64,000 nucleotides of DNA, taken from assembly GCF_009760405.1 (NCBI RefSeq), contig NZ_WRPP01000002.1, positions 434,001 to 498,000 of the forward strand. Reading direction: 5' to 3'. Every line of letters starts with the position of its first letter. Positions within the stretch are counted from its first letter, which is position 1. Positions 17,784 to 26,242 of this stretch are shown here, piece by piece. The notes under the pieces are model-generated. The model ran no database searches. It worked only from the letters and a program-made list of their open reading frames with translations, and had not been told where the DNA came from. The position numbers were made by a program, and so were the translations under genes. Origin of the DNA: Nocardia terrae (GTDB lineage: Bacteria; Actinomycetota; Actinomycetes; Mycobacteriales; Mycobacteriaceae).

Positions 17784-20174
17784 ATGCCGAGATCGGCCCG
17801 AGCGATCATGATGGCTTGTGTGGCAGGACAATTCGTTCCGATCCCGGATTGGTACTCACCGGACAACCAGGATTGCGGTATGGCCGTCGTCGACCTCGGC
17901 GGTGACGGCACCCTCGATGTCGTGGTGCTCATGGTCGACAATCCACCCGGTCAGAACACCGGCAACTACCGCGTCGGCCACGCCCTGGCGGCCGACGGCA
18001 CGGTCCGCGAGTGGGGACCGTGGCTGCAGGTGCCCGACTGGTGGGGATGGGAGAACCAGGGCGCGGGCATCGCCCTCGCGGACCTGAACGGCAACGGGCG
18101 ACCCGACATGGTGGTCTTCCTGGTCGACAACCCCGAAGGTCAGAACCAGGGCTACTACCGCATCGGCCGCGACCTCGCCCCCGACGGCACGGTGACCGGC
18201 GGATGGACCGACTGGCAACAGATTCCGGACTGGTACGGCTGGGAGAACCAGGGCGCGGACATCTGCCTGACCCGCCTCGACGGGCAGTGGGTGCTCGCGG
18301 TGATGACCGTCGACAATCCGGACGGCCAGAACAGCGGCCAGTTCCGGCTGGCCAAGGGCCTCGGCGCGGACGGCTCCGTGGCGGAATGGACGCCCTGGGT
18401 GGCGATTCCGGACTGGTGGGGCTGGGAGAACCAGGGCGCGGGCATGACCGTCGCGGACCTGGACGGCGACGGCCGGCCCGAGCTGATCGTGTTCACCATC
18501 GATCACCCGCAGAACGGGAACGGCGGGCTGTACACCATCGGCTGGGGCCTGGACGGGAGCGGGCACTGCGTGGACGGCTGGAGCCGCTGGTCGCACGTGC
18601 CGGACTGGGGATTCCGGGAGAACGAAGGCGCGGCCATCGGTGTGCTGCCCGCGGCGAGCGGCCTGCCGCAACTGGTGGTGTGCGCCATCGACCATCCGCA
18701 GGGCGGCAATGCGGGATATCTCCGCGTGCTGGATCTGGACACCGACCTGGCCACCGCCGCGACCCAAGGCGCCTGGCGCATCTTGGATTTCGGCACCGAG
18801 ATCAACCCGGTGCACGCCGCGCTGCTGCACACCGGTGACGTGCTGTTCTTCGCCGGTTCCGGCAACGACCCGGATCGCCTGAACGCCCACGACTTCCGCA
18901 CCCGCGTCTGGCATTACCCGAATCCCGGGCTCGACGCGCCCGCCACTCCCATCGACATGTTCTGCTCCGGCCAGGCGTTCCTGCCCGACGGGCGGTTGCT
19001 GGCCGCGGGCGGCACCGGACAGTACGACCCGTTCTTCGGGCTGCGCGACGCCCTGCTGTTCGACCCGGCATCGCTGACCTGGGAGCCTCAGCCCGATATG
19101 ACCTTCGGGCGTTGGTATCCCACCCTCGCCGCACTGAAAACCGGTGCCGTGGTGGCGATCTCGGGCCTGGGCGCCGACGGGTTCCTGTCCGAGACGCCCG
19201 AGCTGTTCGATCCGGCCACGCTCACCTGGTCGCAGCTGCCGGTGCCCGGACCGATTCCGACCTACGCGCACCTGATCCTGCTCGCCGACGACCGGGTCTT
19301 CTACACCGGCGGCCAGTTCGGCACCGACAACGGCATGCGCCCCTCGATCTGGGACACCGCCACCGGCAAGGTCACCGAGGTCGCCGGGCTCTACAACCCG
19401 GAGTCCCGCAGTCAGTCCACGAGCGTGCTGCTGCCTCCGGCGCAGGCACAGCGGGTCATGCTCATCGGCGGCGGCACGGTCGACCCGCACGGTCCCGGCA
19501 TGGCCTCGGCGGATACCCAGATCGTGGACCTGACCGCGGCCGCGCCCGCCTACCGGATGGGTCCGCCCATGGCCTACCCGCGCATGCACGTGTGCGCGGT
19601 CCTGCTGCCCGACCGCACGGTCCTGGTCGCGGGCGGCTCCGGCATGGAGGAGATGGCCGACTCGGTGCCGCCGACCGGCGAGATCTATGACCCGGTCGCG
19701 GGAACCTGGACACCGACCGCGCCGGAACGGGTTGCGCGCCTGTACCACTCGGTCGCGCTGCTCGCCCCGGACGGCAAGGTGGTCACGGCCGGATCCAACC
19801 CGCTGCGCAAGACCGAGGAACTGCGCATCGAGATATTCTGGCCGCCTTACCTTTTCAAAGGCGCGCGACCGGAGTTCGAAATGGTCTCCGGCACGGTCGA
19901 ATACGGGGCGACGCTGTCGCTGACCACCACGGCCGCCGTCCGCGAGGTGAACCTCATGCACCCGACCTCGTGCACCCATTCCTGCGACAACAACCAGCGC
20001 CTGATCGACCTGCCGATCGCCTCGAACACCTCCGGCACGCTGACGGTGTCCATGCCCGACAATCCGGCCCTGGCCCCGCCCGGCTGGTACCTCGTGGTCG
20101 TGGTCGACACCGACGGCATCCCTTCTACCGGCCGCTGGCTGCGGCTCTCCCCGGCGTCCCCGTCCCCGGTCTGA
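17784..20174 (+). CDS. Galactose-oxidase-like copper radical oxidase with N-terminal propeller repeats
   Basis: A 796-residue protein. Residues 21-320 hold five FG-GAP-like repeats of 61-64 residues (PDWWGWENQGAG...DLNGNGRPD...VDNP, starting at about 21, 84, 148, 209 and 273). Residues 340-680 form a kelch-type propeller and about 690-790 the galactose-oxidase C-terminal fold (DUF1929-like). All residues of the copper/Tyr-Cys radical site can be placed: Cys394 (MFCSG), Tyr445 (RWYPT), Tyr654 and His655 (RLYHS), His732 (CTHS). Such enzymes oxidise primary alcohols or aldehydes and make hydrogen peroxide. No export signal is visible at the start (MPRSARAIMMACVAG), odd for this class. ATG 17808 or 17811 are alternative starts. 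Substrate unknown. Confidence 0.8.
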   Translation: MPRSARAIMMACVAGQFVPIPDWYSPDNQDCGMAVVDLGGDGTLDVVVLMVDNPPGQNTGNYRVGHALAADGTVREWGPWLQVPDWWGWENQGAGIALADLNGNGRPDMVVFLVDNPEGQNQGYYRIGRDLAPDGTVTGGWTDWQQIPDWYGWENQGADICLTRLDGQWVLAVMTVDNPDGQNSGQFRLAKGLGADGSVAEWTPWVAIPDWWGWENQGAGMTVADLDGDGRPELIVFTIDHPQNGNGGLYTIGWGLDGSGHCVDGWSRWSHVPDWGFRENEGAAIGVLPAASGLPQLVVCAIDHPQGGNAGYLRVLDLDTDLATAATQGAWRILDFGTEINPVHAALLHTGDVLFFAGSGNDPDRLNAHDFRTRVWHYPNPGLDAPATPIDMFCSGQAFLPDGRLLAAGGTGQYDPFFGLRDALLFDPASLTWEPQPDMTFGRWYPTLAALKTGAVVAISGLGADGFLSETPELFDPATLTWSQLPVPGPIPTYAHLILLADDRVFYTGGQFGTDNGMRPSIWDTATGKVTEVAGLYNPESRSQSTSVLLPPAQAQRVMLIGGGTVDPHGPGMASADTQIVDLTAAAPAYRMGPPMAYPRMHVCAVLLPDRTVLVAGGSGMEEMADSVPPTGEIYDPVAGTWTPTAPERVARLYHSVALLAPDGKVVTAGSNPLRKTEELRIEIFWPPYLFKGARPEFEMVSGTVEYGATLSLTTTAAVREVNLMHPTSCTHSCDNNQRLIDLPIASNTSGTLTVSMPDNPALAPPGWYLVVVVDTDGIPSTGRWLRLSPASPSPV

Positions 20175-20220
20175 CGCCGAATGCGGCCTCGGGCAGGGTG
20201 GCGCGCACTACCGTGGAGCC

Positions 20221-20997
20221 ATGACCGCGGAGTACCGGCACCTGCTCGTGAAGCGCGACGGCGACACCATCACCGTCACCATGAACCGCCCCGACCGCCG
20301 CAACGCACTGTCCGCCGACCACCTGACCGAACTGCTGGCCGCGTTCCGGTCGGCGGGGAGGACCGATGCCACCGGCATCGTGCTGGCCGCCGCCGGACCG
20401 GTCTTCAGCGCGGGCCACGATTTCGCCGACGTCGCCGCCCGCGACCTGCCCGGCGTGCGCGAGCTGCTCACCCTGTGCCAGCAGGTGATGACGACCCTCG
20501 AATCGCTCCCGCAGGTGGTGATCGCCCGCGTCCACGGCCTGGCCACCGCTGCGGGCTGTCAGCTGGTCGCCTCCTGCGATCTCGCCATTGCCGCCGAATC
20601 TGCCGGCTTCGCCCTGCCCGGCGGCAAGGGCGGCTGGTTCTGCCACACCCCGGCCGTCCCCGTCGCCCGCTCGATCGGCCGCAAACGGCTGATGGAACTG
20701 GCCCTCACCGGCGACGTCATCGACGCTCGCACGGCGGTCGACTGGGGCTTGATCAACTACGCGGTCCCCGACGCCGACCTCGACGACGCGGTCGCCGCCC
20801 TCATGGCTCGCGCCACCCGGGGCAGCCGCGCCAGCAAGGCCCTCGGCAAGCAAACCCTCTACGCCCAGCTCGACCGCCCCGAAGCCGAGGCTTACACCCT
20901 GGCCCGCGAAGTCATGGCCGCCGCCTCCCAATCGCCCGGCGCCCGTGAGGGAATGGCCGCGTTCCTCGAGAAGCGTCAGCCGGTCTGGCCCGACTAG
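20221..20997 (+). CDS. Enoyl-CoA hydratase/isomerase family protein
   Basis: A 258-residue crotonase-fold protein. The oxyanion-hole segments are FSAGHDFADV (about 62-71) and HGLATAAGCQLVASCDLAIA (about 106-125), in which the usual Gly-Gly becomes Ala-Ala-Gly. The Glu expected in one catalytic position is not obvious, as in ECHDC3-like members. It starts 47 bases after the copper oxidase-like gene; TACCGT ends six bases before the ATG and may give it its own leaderless transcript. A role in acyl-CoA metabolism is general family knowledge; the substrate is not inferable. Confidence 0.85.
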   Translation: MTAEYRHLLVKRDGDTITVTMNRPDRRNALSADHLTELLAAFRSAGRTDATGIVLAAAGPVFSAGHDFADVAARDLPGVRELLTLCQQVMTTLESLPQVVIARVHGLATAAGCQLVASCDLAIAAESAGFALPGGKGGWFCHTPAVPVARSIGRKRLMELALTGDVIDARTAVDWGLINYAVPDADLDDAVAALMARATRGSRASKALGKQTLYAQLDRPEAEAYTLAREVMAAASQSPGAREGMAAFLEKRQPVWPD

Positions 20998-21072
20998 TCC
21001 CACGAGCGGAATCCACCCCGTCTCCACCCCCGGGTGGTGGGTGGAGGCCGTCGCACACGCGACCGTAGAAGC

Positions 21073-21561
21073 ATGAACTTGCAGAATGCGGTGGTCGAGG
21101 GTCTGGTCGCGGTGCTGGTCATCGGCTGGATCATGTTCCGGCAGACGCAGTGGCAGGCGCTGGACCTCACCCGGCTGTGGCGAGGGCCGATCATTCTCGG
21201 GGTGGTCGGGGGCCTGCAGATGAAATCCGTGCTCGCGGGCGGTGGCATCGGGGTGCTCGCGGTCGCGCTGCTCGCGCTGTCGGGGGTGCTGGCGGTGGGG
21301 GTCGGGCTGGTGATGGGCCTGCTGTCGCAGGTTCGCTCGACCGCGCAGGGGCTGGAGGCGCGGACCGGGTGGGCGGGGACGCTGCTGTGGTTCGTGCTGC
21401 TGGCGGTGCGCATCGGCGTGGATGTGGTGGCTCGGGCGTCCGGGGCCGCGGTGGTCACTTCGGTCGGCGCGATCCTGGTCGTGGTGGCGTTGAACCGGGC
21501 GGGTCGGGCGCTGGTGCTGGCCCGTCGTGCCGAGCGGGCGCTGGTGGGTGCGGCACACTGA
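21073..21561 (+). CDS. Integral membrane protein in a two-component cassette
   Basis: A 162-residue protein with about five hydrophobic segments (about 8-22, 37-52, 57-82, 100-120, 125-140) and a basic C-terminal helix (RAGRALVLARRAERAL). I do not recognise a named family, though DUF1453/CcdC-like membrane proteins have similar size. It ends six bases before the sensor kinase start and is in the same operon, so it may be a sensing or output partner of that system. ATG 21073 is chosen because the upstream frame encodes only a basic, non-membrane stretch. Confidence 0.75.
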   Translation: MNLQNAVVEGLVAVLVIGWIMFRQTQWQALDLTRLWRGPIILGVVGGLQMKSVLAGGGIGVLAVALLALSGVLAVGVGLVMGLLSQVRSTAQGLEARTGWAGTLLWFVLLAVRIGVDVVARASGAAVVTSVGAILVVVALNRAGRALVLARRAERALVGAAH

Positions 21562-21566
21562 GACCG

Positions 21567-22685
21567 ATGTCGATTCTGGATCCCTCGTCGAGCCTGTCCA
21601 GGCTGCTGCGCCTGGTCGGGCTCGTCGCCGTGGTGTCCACCTCGTGGAACGCGGGGCTGCCGCACCGCCCGTGGGTGCTGGCCCTGGCGGCGCTGTCATG
21701 GCTGGGCTGGCTCGGCTGGTCGGTGGCACCGGAGCGGTCGGCGCTCGAGCGAATCAGCCTGTGCGCCATGGCCGTCGGCGGGGGACTCACCGTCGCCCAG
21801 GCGGGTGGGTCCGCGATCACCGCGCTGGCCACCATTTTCGTCACGATCAGCCTGGTGACCGAACCGGCGTGGTTCGGGCCGCTGCTGGCGGCGGTCACGG
21901 CCGCGCTCATGTGCGTGTCGGTGCTGCTGGACGGTGGCCGGTTCCGTCCGCTGATCGGCCTGCTGGTCGGTGCGGTGGTGATCGGACTGGCGGCCTGGAG
22001 CCGACGGCAGGCGCGCATGGTGTCCGAACGCAATCGGCTACTGGTGGAACAGAATCGGATCATTCGCGCCGAACGCGACCGCGCCGCGGCCCTGACCGAG
22101 CGTGGCCGCATCGCCCGCGACATCCACGACGTGCTGGCCCACACCCTGGGCGGACTGGTGCTCCAACTCGATGCCGCGGACGCCCTGCTGGAGGCGGGGG
22201 AGGTGGATCAGGCCGCCGCGCGCGTGAAGGCGTCGCACGCGCTGGCGGTGTCCGGGCTGGCCGACGCCCGCCGGGTGGTGGGAGCCCTGCGGTCCGAGCG
22301 CTTCGACACCGCCGCCGAACTGCGCCGCGTCGTCGACGAACATCGCAGCGCCGGCGGGGAATTGGCCGAACGCCTGGACATCGCGGTGAACCCGGCCGAC
22401 GAGCAGGCGGCGGTGGCGCTCACCCGCGCGGTGCAGGAGGCGTTCACCAATGCCCGCAAACACGCTCCGGGACAGCCGGTTACGCTGACGGTCCGCGACA
22501 GCGACGGCCGGATCGAGTCCGTCATCTCGAATCCGCTCGCCGCGCATCGCATATCGCTCGGGGTCACCGGGTCCGGCGCCGGACTGCTCGGCATGCGCGA
22601 ACGCATCGAAGCGGCGGGCGGCACCCTGGCCGCCGGGAAGGAGGACGGACGGTGGACGGTGCGAATCCTGCTGCCGCGGACGTGA
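21567..22685 (+). CDS. Sensor histidine kinase (HisKA_3, NarL/DesK type)
   Basis: A 372-residue kinase. Four or five membrane segments fill residues 12-145. A dimerisation helix then carries the HisKA_3 phospho-acceptor, ERGRIARDIHDVLAHTLGG, His187. The HATPase domain has the N-box EAFTNARKHAP (about 291-301) and a glycine-rich GSGAGLLGMRERIEAAGG (about 335-352). The short loops between membrane segments suggest it senses a membrane-linked signal. It overlaps the response regulator gene by 34 bases if the GTG at 22652 is used. Confidence 0.93.
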   Translation: MSILDPSSSLSRLLRLVGLVAVVSTSWNAGLPHRPWVLALAALSWLGWLGWSVAPERSALERISLCAMAVGGGLTVAQAGGSAITALATIFVTISLVTEPAWFGPLLAAVTAALMCVSVLLDGGRFRPLIGLLVGAVVIGLAAWSRRQARMVSERNRLLVEQNRIIRAERDRAAALTERGRIARDIHDVLAHTLGGLVLQLDAADALLEAGEVDQAAARVKASHALAVSGLADARRVVGALRSERFDTAAELRRVVDEHRSAGGELAERLDIAVNPADEQAAVALTRAVQEAFTNARKHAPGQPVTLTVRDSDGRIESVISNPLAAHRISLGVTGSGAGLLGMRERIEAAGGTLAAGKEDGRWTVRILLPRT

Positions 22686-23308
22686 TCACGGTGGTCGTGG
22701 CCGACGACCAGACCACGGTCCGCGACGGGCTCACCACGGTGCTGTCGCTGCTGCCCGATATGCGGGTGGTGGGGGAGGCCCGCGACGGCGCGGAGGCGGT
22801 CGAGCTCGTCGGTCGCCTGGCACCGCGGGTCGTGCTGATGGATCTGCGCATGCCCGGCATCGACGGCGTGGCCGCCACCGCCTCGATCACCGCCCGCCAC
22901 CCCGGGACCGCCGTCCTGGTGCTCACCACCTACGCCGACGACGCGTCCATCGCGGGCGCGTTGCGGGCCGGTGCGCGTGGTTATCTCACCAAGGACGCCG
23001 GGCGCGCCGAGATCGCGGCGGCCATCCGTTCGGTCGCCAGCGGGCACACCACCCTGGCCGCCGACGTGGGCCGCCGCCTGCTCTCCGCACTCGATGCCCC
23101 GCCCGAATCGCCGGTCGACCTCACCGACCGGGAGCGCGACGTGCTGCGGCTGATGGCCCAGGGGCGCAACAACTCCGAGATCGCCAAGGATCTGTTCATC
23201 GGGGTCAGCACGGTGAAGACGCACATCAATTCGCTGTTCGCCAAGCTCGGAGTGCGGGACCGCGGGCAGGCGATCGTCTACGCGCACCGCACCGGCCTGG
23301 CGCGCTGA
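22652..23308 (+). CDS. NarL/FixJ-family response regulator
   Basis: A 218-residue regulator: receiver domain with Asp18, Asp19 and phospho-acceptor Asp64 (VLMDLRMPG), the conserved Thr (VLTTYADD) and Lys (YLTKDAG), then a C-terminal LuxR helix-turn-helix (about 150-210, LTDRERDVLRLMAQGRNNSEIA and VSTVKTHINSLFAKLGV). I chose GTG 22652 because AAGGAGG (22638-22644) sits seven bases before it; the alternative GTG 22682 lacks a site but overlaps the kinase stop exactly. It is cognate to the upstream kinase; targets unknown, possibly its own operon. Confidence 0.92.
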   Translation: MDGANPAAADVITVVVADDQTTVRDGLTTVLSLLPDMRVVGEARDGAEAVELVGRLAPRVVLMDLRMPGIDGVAATASITARHPGTAVLVLTTYADDASIAGALRAGARGYLTKDAGRAEIAAAIRSVASGHTTLAADVGRRLLSALDAPPESPVDLTDRERDVLRLMAQGRNNSEIAKDLFIGVSTVKTHINSLFAKLGVRDRGQAIVYAHRTGLAR

Positions 23309-23440
23309 GAGCACGGGCGCGCATCGATCCCGCTGGCGACACAGGTATCCAAGTCTGTAGATATTGCGATCTGAGCATGGAAACCGCTCGGTCGCCCGCT
23401 GCCGCGAATCCCGGCCCGAGGTCCCGTCGGCAGAAAAGCG

Positions 23441-24265
23441 CTAGGAGGAGGCCGCGACGCCGAAGCGCGCTCGGAAGGCGCTGCGATTGGCCGACACCGG
23501 GGAACGGTCCCAGATCGCGAAGACCACCCGGTCGAAGGCCGCGCCGCGGTTGCGCAGGGCCAGCTCGAAGGCTTCGGCGACCTCGGCCGGATCATTGCGG
23601 AACACTCCGCAGCCCCACGCGCCCAGCACGAGTTCGCGCACGCCGTGATGGGCGGCGACAGCCAGCACCCGGTCGGCGCGTTCGATCAGGACGTCGCGGA
23701 CCGGGACGTCCCGCTGGGAACGGTCCGTCAGCGCACCGGCATTCGGGGCGGGGGAGGTCAGGAACGAGGCGGGGAAGGGGCGCGTGCTGAACGTCCCGTC
23801 GTCCTCGCGCACGACCGGCACATCGGGGGAGTAGATGACGCGATGGCTGTAGCGCAGGTCATCCGAGGCACGGTGGGCCGCATAGTAATCGGGGGCCTCG
23901 AGCAGGCAGGTGTACAGCAGGGCGCTGCGGCACAGGTCCTCTTCCTGTGCGCGGGCGCCGCGCAGGTAGCCGCCGCCGGGATTGCGCGCGGAGGCGAAAT
24001 TCAGCACGGCGATGGCCGTTCCGCCGTCCGCGTGCAGTCGGCGGGCGGCTTGCACGCTGCCTTCACCGGTGACCTCGAGGACTCCGGTGAACGGTCCGCG
24101 CGCCGCGCCGTCAACCGTGTCCTTGGGGGTGTAGGAGACGGTCCCGGCGCGCGCGGCGGCCAGTGCGGCACTGATGTCGACGGCCGTCCCGTCCGCGGCG
24201 AGGTAGTGGCCGACCTCGGCGATGTGCTCGTTCTCCCGGGCGATTTGCTTTGGGCTGGTGCTCAT
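23441..24265 (-). CDS. Microbial-type poly(ADP-ribose) glycohydrolase (TIGR02452 family)
   Basis: A 274-residue macrodomain-related protein. The PARG signature GGG-X6-8-QEE is present as NPGGGYLRGARAQEED, with the glycines at 97-99 and QEE at 107-109; the Glu is catalytic in characterised enzymes. A second conserved block, LVLGAWGCGVFRNDPAEVAEAF, lies near the C-terminus. The family removes ADP-ribose chains from proteins. The ATG at 24265 is preferred to an upstream one at 24301 because conserved sequence starts right after it. No partner ADP-ribosyltransferase lies nearby, so the substrate is open. Confidence 0.85.
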   Translation of the reverse strand: MSTSPKQIARENEHIAEVGHYLAADGTAVDISAALAAARAGTVSYTPKDTVDGAARGPFTGVLEVTGEGSVQAARRLHADGGTAIAVLNFASARNPGGGYLRGARAQEEDLCRSALLYTCLLEAPDYYAAHRASDDLRYSHRVIYSPDVPVVREDDGTFSTRPFPASFLTSPAPNAGALTDRSQRDVPVRDVLIERADRVLAVAAHHGVRELVLGAWGCGVFRNDPAEVAEAFELALRNRGAAFDRVVFAIWDRSPVSANRSAFRARFGVAASS

Positions 24266-24384
24266 TTCACAGACCATACGGATCGGTGCGGTCGACGGCA
24301 CCCTATTTTTAGTAGCTACGACTATTTCCCGTTCGCGGTGTCCACACCGCTGCCGCTGTCACCCCCTCCGCCTACGATGTCGCC

Positions 24385-24747
24385 ATGACCGGCTCCCAGC
24401 GCTTGCGGATCGTCCCGTCGCAGTTCGCGGTTGACCATCTGCCGAACTCCACCTTCCCCGAGGACGACGAATGGATCGCCCTGGTGCGCGCGCCGGAGGG
24501 CCTGACCGTCGTCCGGGAGGCGCCCGCCTGGGCCGAGGGTGAGACCTGGAAGGGCTTCTACGGCGTCGACGCGGGCGGCCTGAACACCCCGGGAACCCTT
24601 GCCGCGCTGGTCGGCCCGCTCGCCGAGTCGGCGATCCCGGTCTTCGTCGCCTCGACCTTCCACGCCGATCTGGTGCTGGTCCCCGCGCACCGACTGGAGG
24701 AGGCGTCGGCGGTGCTGAAGGATGCGGGCCATCGGCTGGCGGACTAG
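24385..24747 (+). CDS. ACT-domain protein (ACT_7/CASTOR-like)
   Basis: A 120-residue protein with two small alpha/beta units. The second, GTLAALVGPLAESAIPVFVASTFHADLVLVP, is typical of ACT_7 domains, which bind amino acids, as in the aspartokinase ACT fold. The first half has DDEWIALVRAPEGLTVV. TACGAT ends six bases before the ATG and no Shine-Dalgarno is seen, hence a probable leaderless transcript. It is divergent from the PARG-like gene with about 120 bases between. Function unknown; an amino-acid sensor role is plausible. Confidence 0.8.
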   Translation: MTGSQRLRIVPSQFAVDHLPNSTFPEDDEWIALVRAPEGLTVVREAPAWAEGETWKGFYGVDAGGLNTPGTLAALVGPLAESAIPVFVASTFHADLVLVPAHRLEEASAVLKDAGHRLAD

Positions 24748-24838
24748 TCGCACGGGTCGTTGTGCCTGGTAAATCCCCATCGCAGTGTGTGATCGAGTCG
24801 GCTTGCGCCGACTGCCGCACGGGTGCAGGATAATACTG

Positions 24839-24852
24839 TCTACGTACGTAGA
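24839..24852. promoter_or_regulatory. BlaI-type operator upstream of blaI
   Basis: TCTACGTACGTAGA is a 14-bp perfect palindrome about 48 bases upstream of the blaI start. Its TACGTAG core recurs in the larger repeat upstream of the M56 peptidase gene (26421-26445). The pair of sites supports autoregulation plus control of the peptidase by the same repressor. Confidence 0.65.
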
Positions 24853-24900
24853 GCGTATGTTGAGGCGCGGCCCGAGTCGTGATGCTAGGAGGCGGCAGAC

Positions 24901-25275
24901 GTGAGTGCGCGAGGCTTCGGCGATCTGGAAGCGGTCGTCATCGAACGCATCTGGGATCGTTCCGACAAGACGACGGTCCGCGAGCTGTTCGACGAACTGG
25001 CCGCCGAGCGTGACATCGCCTACACCACGGTCATGTCCACCATGGACAACCTGCATCGCAAGGGCTGGCTGGAACGCGAACGCGTCGGCAAGGCCTACCG
25101 CTACTGGCCGACCCTGAGCCGCGAGGAATACAGCGCGCGCCTCATGCGCGAGGCCCTGGGCAGCGGCGGCCGCTCGGATCTGGTGCTGGCGCATTTCGTC
25201 GAGCAGATGAGCGCCGAGGAATCCGAGGGCCTGCGCGCGGCTCTGCGCAAACTCACCCGCCCCAAGTCGCGCTAG
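24901..25275 (+). CDS. blaI: BlaI/MecI/CopY-family transcriptional repressor
   Basis: A 124-residue winged-helix repressor: LEAVVIERIWDRSDKTTVRELFDEL, then TTVMSTMDNLHRKGWLERERVGKAYRYWPTLS (winged helix, about 5-75), with a C-terminal dimerisation helix (SDLVLAHFVEQMSAEESEGLRAAL). Family members are cleaved or released upon a signal from a BlaR1/MecR1-type membrane peptidase. The convergent M56 gene is that partner; the two stop codons share the four bases CTAG. GGAGGCGGCAGAC precedes the GTG. Confidence 0.9.
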   Translation: MSARGFGDLEAVVIERIWDRSDKTTVRELFDELAAERDIAYTTVMSTMDNLHRKGWLERERVGKAYRYWPTLSREEYSARLMREALGSGGRSDLVLAHFVEQMSAEESEGLRAALRKLTRPKSR

Positions 25276-26213
25276 GTCGCGCAGACCTCGATTCCGATCA
25301 CGGCCGCGATGACGGCGGCGACCGGGATGGCGACGGCGGTGAGGGCGACCGCGCCGGCGGCGATGCGGGTGGGCAGGCGCGGCGGATCGGCCGGGGCGGA
25401 CAGTCGCCGCACGCGCGGGAGCAGTGCGGCTTCGGCGGTCGCGGGCGGTGTCGGCAGCGCGGACAGGGTGAGCAGTGCCTGTAGGACGGTGGCGCGCCCG
25501 TGGATTCGGGCCGCGGCATCGTCGGCCAGCATCTCCAGCAGCCGTGCGACCTCGGAGGCGCCGACGGTGAACAGGTCGATGCGGGGGAGTACGGTCGCCA
25601 GGCCGCGGGTGAGGGTCAGCAGCAGGTGGTGGCGGCCGTCGAGGTGGGCGCGCTCGTGGGACAGGACCGCGTCGAGGTGGTGGTCCTCGAGGGCGGTCAG
25701 GACGCCGCGGCTGACGACGATCGTATGGGGTTTGCCCGCAACGCAATACGCGGCCGGGTGGTCGACATCGAGGACCACGGCGTCGAGTTCGGGGTGGTGG
25801 CGACCGGCCATGCGGGCCAGGCGGGCGTGTTCGAGGGTGTGGCGGCGGGCGCGCAGCAGGGTGCGGCCCAGGCGGATCGCGACGAGAGCGGCCGCGACGG
25901 AGGCCAATCCGGACAGTGCCAGCAGCCCGGTCTGCAGCGGACCGCCGTAGTCGCCGACGGCCGCGTCGTGCAGGTGCAGCAGGCAGCCGTCCATGAATCG
26001 GACCGGGAACAGGGAAATCCGGTGTGTCGCAAGGTCGATGATGAGAATCGCCAGCGTCACCGTCCATGCGAGCACGGTGGTGGCCATGGCGGCGAGCCAG
26101 GCGGCCACGGCCAGGCGCGGCGTGATGCCCTCGATGCTGAATCGGCGCAGCAGCCGGGGCGCGAGTACCGCGACGGCGAAACCGTAGAGCATCAGGCAGA
26201 CGGCGACGCTCAT
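25272..26213 (-). CDS. M56-family membrane metallopeptidase (BlaR1-like, without sensor domain)
   Basis: A 313-residue membrane protein with hydrophobic segments at about 3-20, 34-60, 92-118 and 280-310. The zinc motif HERAH (186-190) lies in a cytosolic loop, as in BlaR1/MecR1 and HtpX-like enzymes; EMLADDAA downstream probably supplies the third ligand. It lacks the penicillin-binding sensor domain of true BlaR1, which is normal for actinobacterial members. Its probable substrate is the adjacent BlaI-type repressor. The start overlaps the stop of a 10-codon leader frame (ATGA). A 10-5-10 inverted repeat lies about 210 bases upstream. Confidence 0.88.
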   Translation of the reverse strand: MSVAVCLMLYGFAVAVLAPRLLRRFSIEGITPRLAVAAWLAAMATTVLAWTVTLAILIIDLATHRISLFPVRFMDGCLLHLHDAAVGDYGGPLQTGLLALSGLASVAAALVAIRLGRTLLRARRHTLEHARLARMAGRHHPELDAVVLDVDHPAAYCVAGKPHTIVVSRGVLTALEDHHLDAVLSHERAHLDGRHHLLLTLTRGLATVLPRIDLFTVGASEVARLLEMLADDAAARIHGRATVLQALLTLSALPTPPATAEAALLPRVRRLSAPADPPRLPTRIAAGAVALTAVAIPVAAVIAAVIGIEVCAT

Positions 26214-26242
26214 GGCCGCATCCGCGCCGTCGCTGCTCGCAT
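26210..26242 (-). CDS. Ten-codon leader peptide coupled to the M56 gene
   Basis: MRAATARMRP with a TGA that overlaps the peptidase ATG. The strong ribosome site GGGAGGAG lies six or so bases before this ATG (26242), whereas the peptidase ATG itself has none at proper distance. This implies translation enters here and restarts at the peptidase start. It may only be a coupling device. Confidence 0.4.
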   Translation of the reverse strand: MRAATARMRP

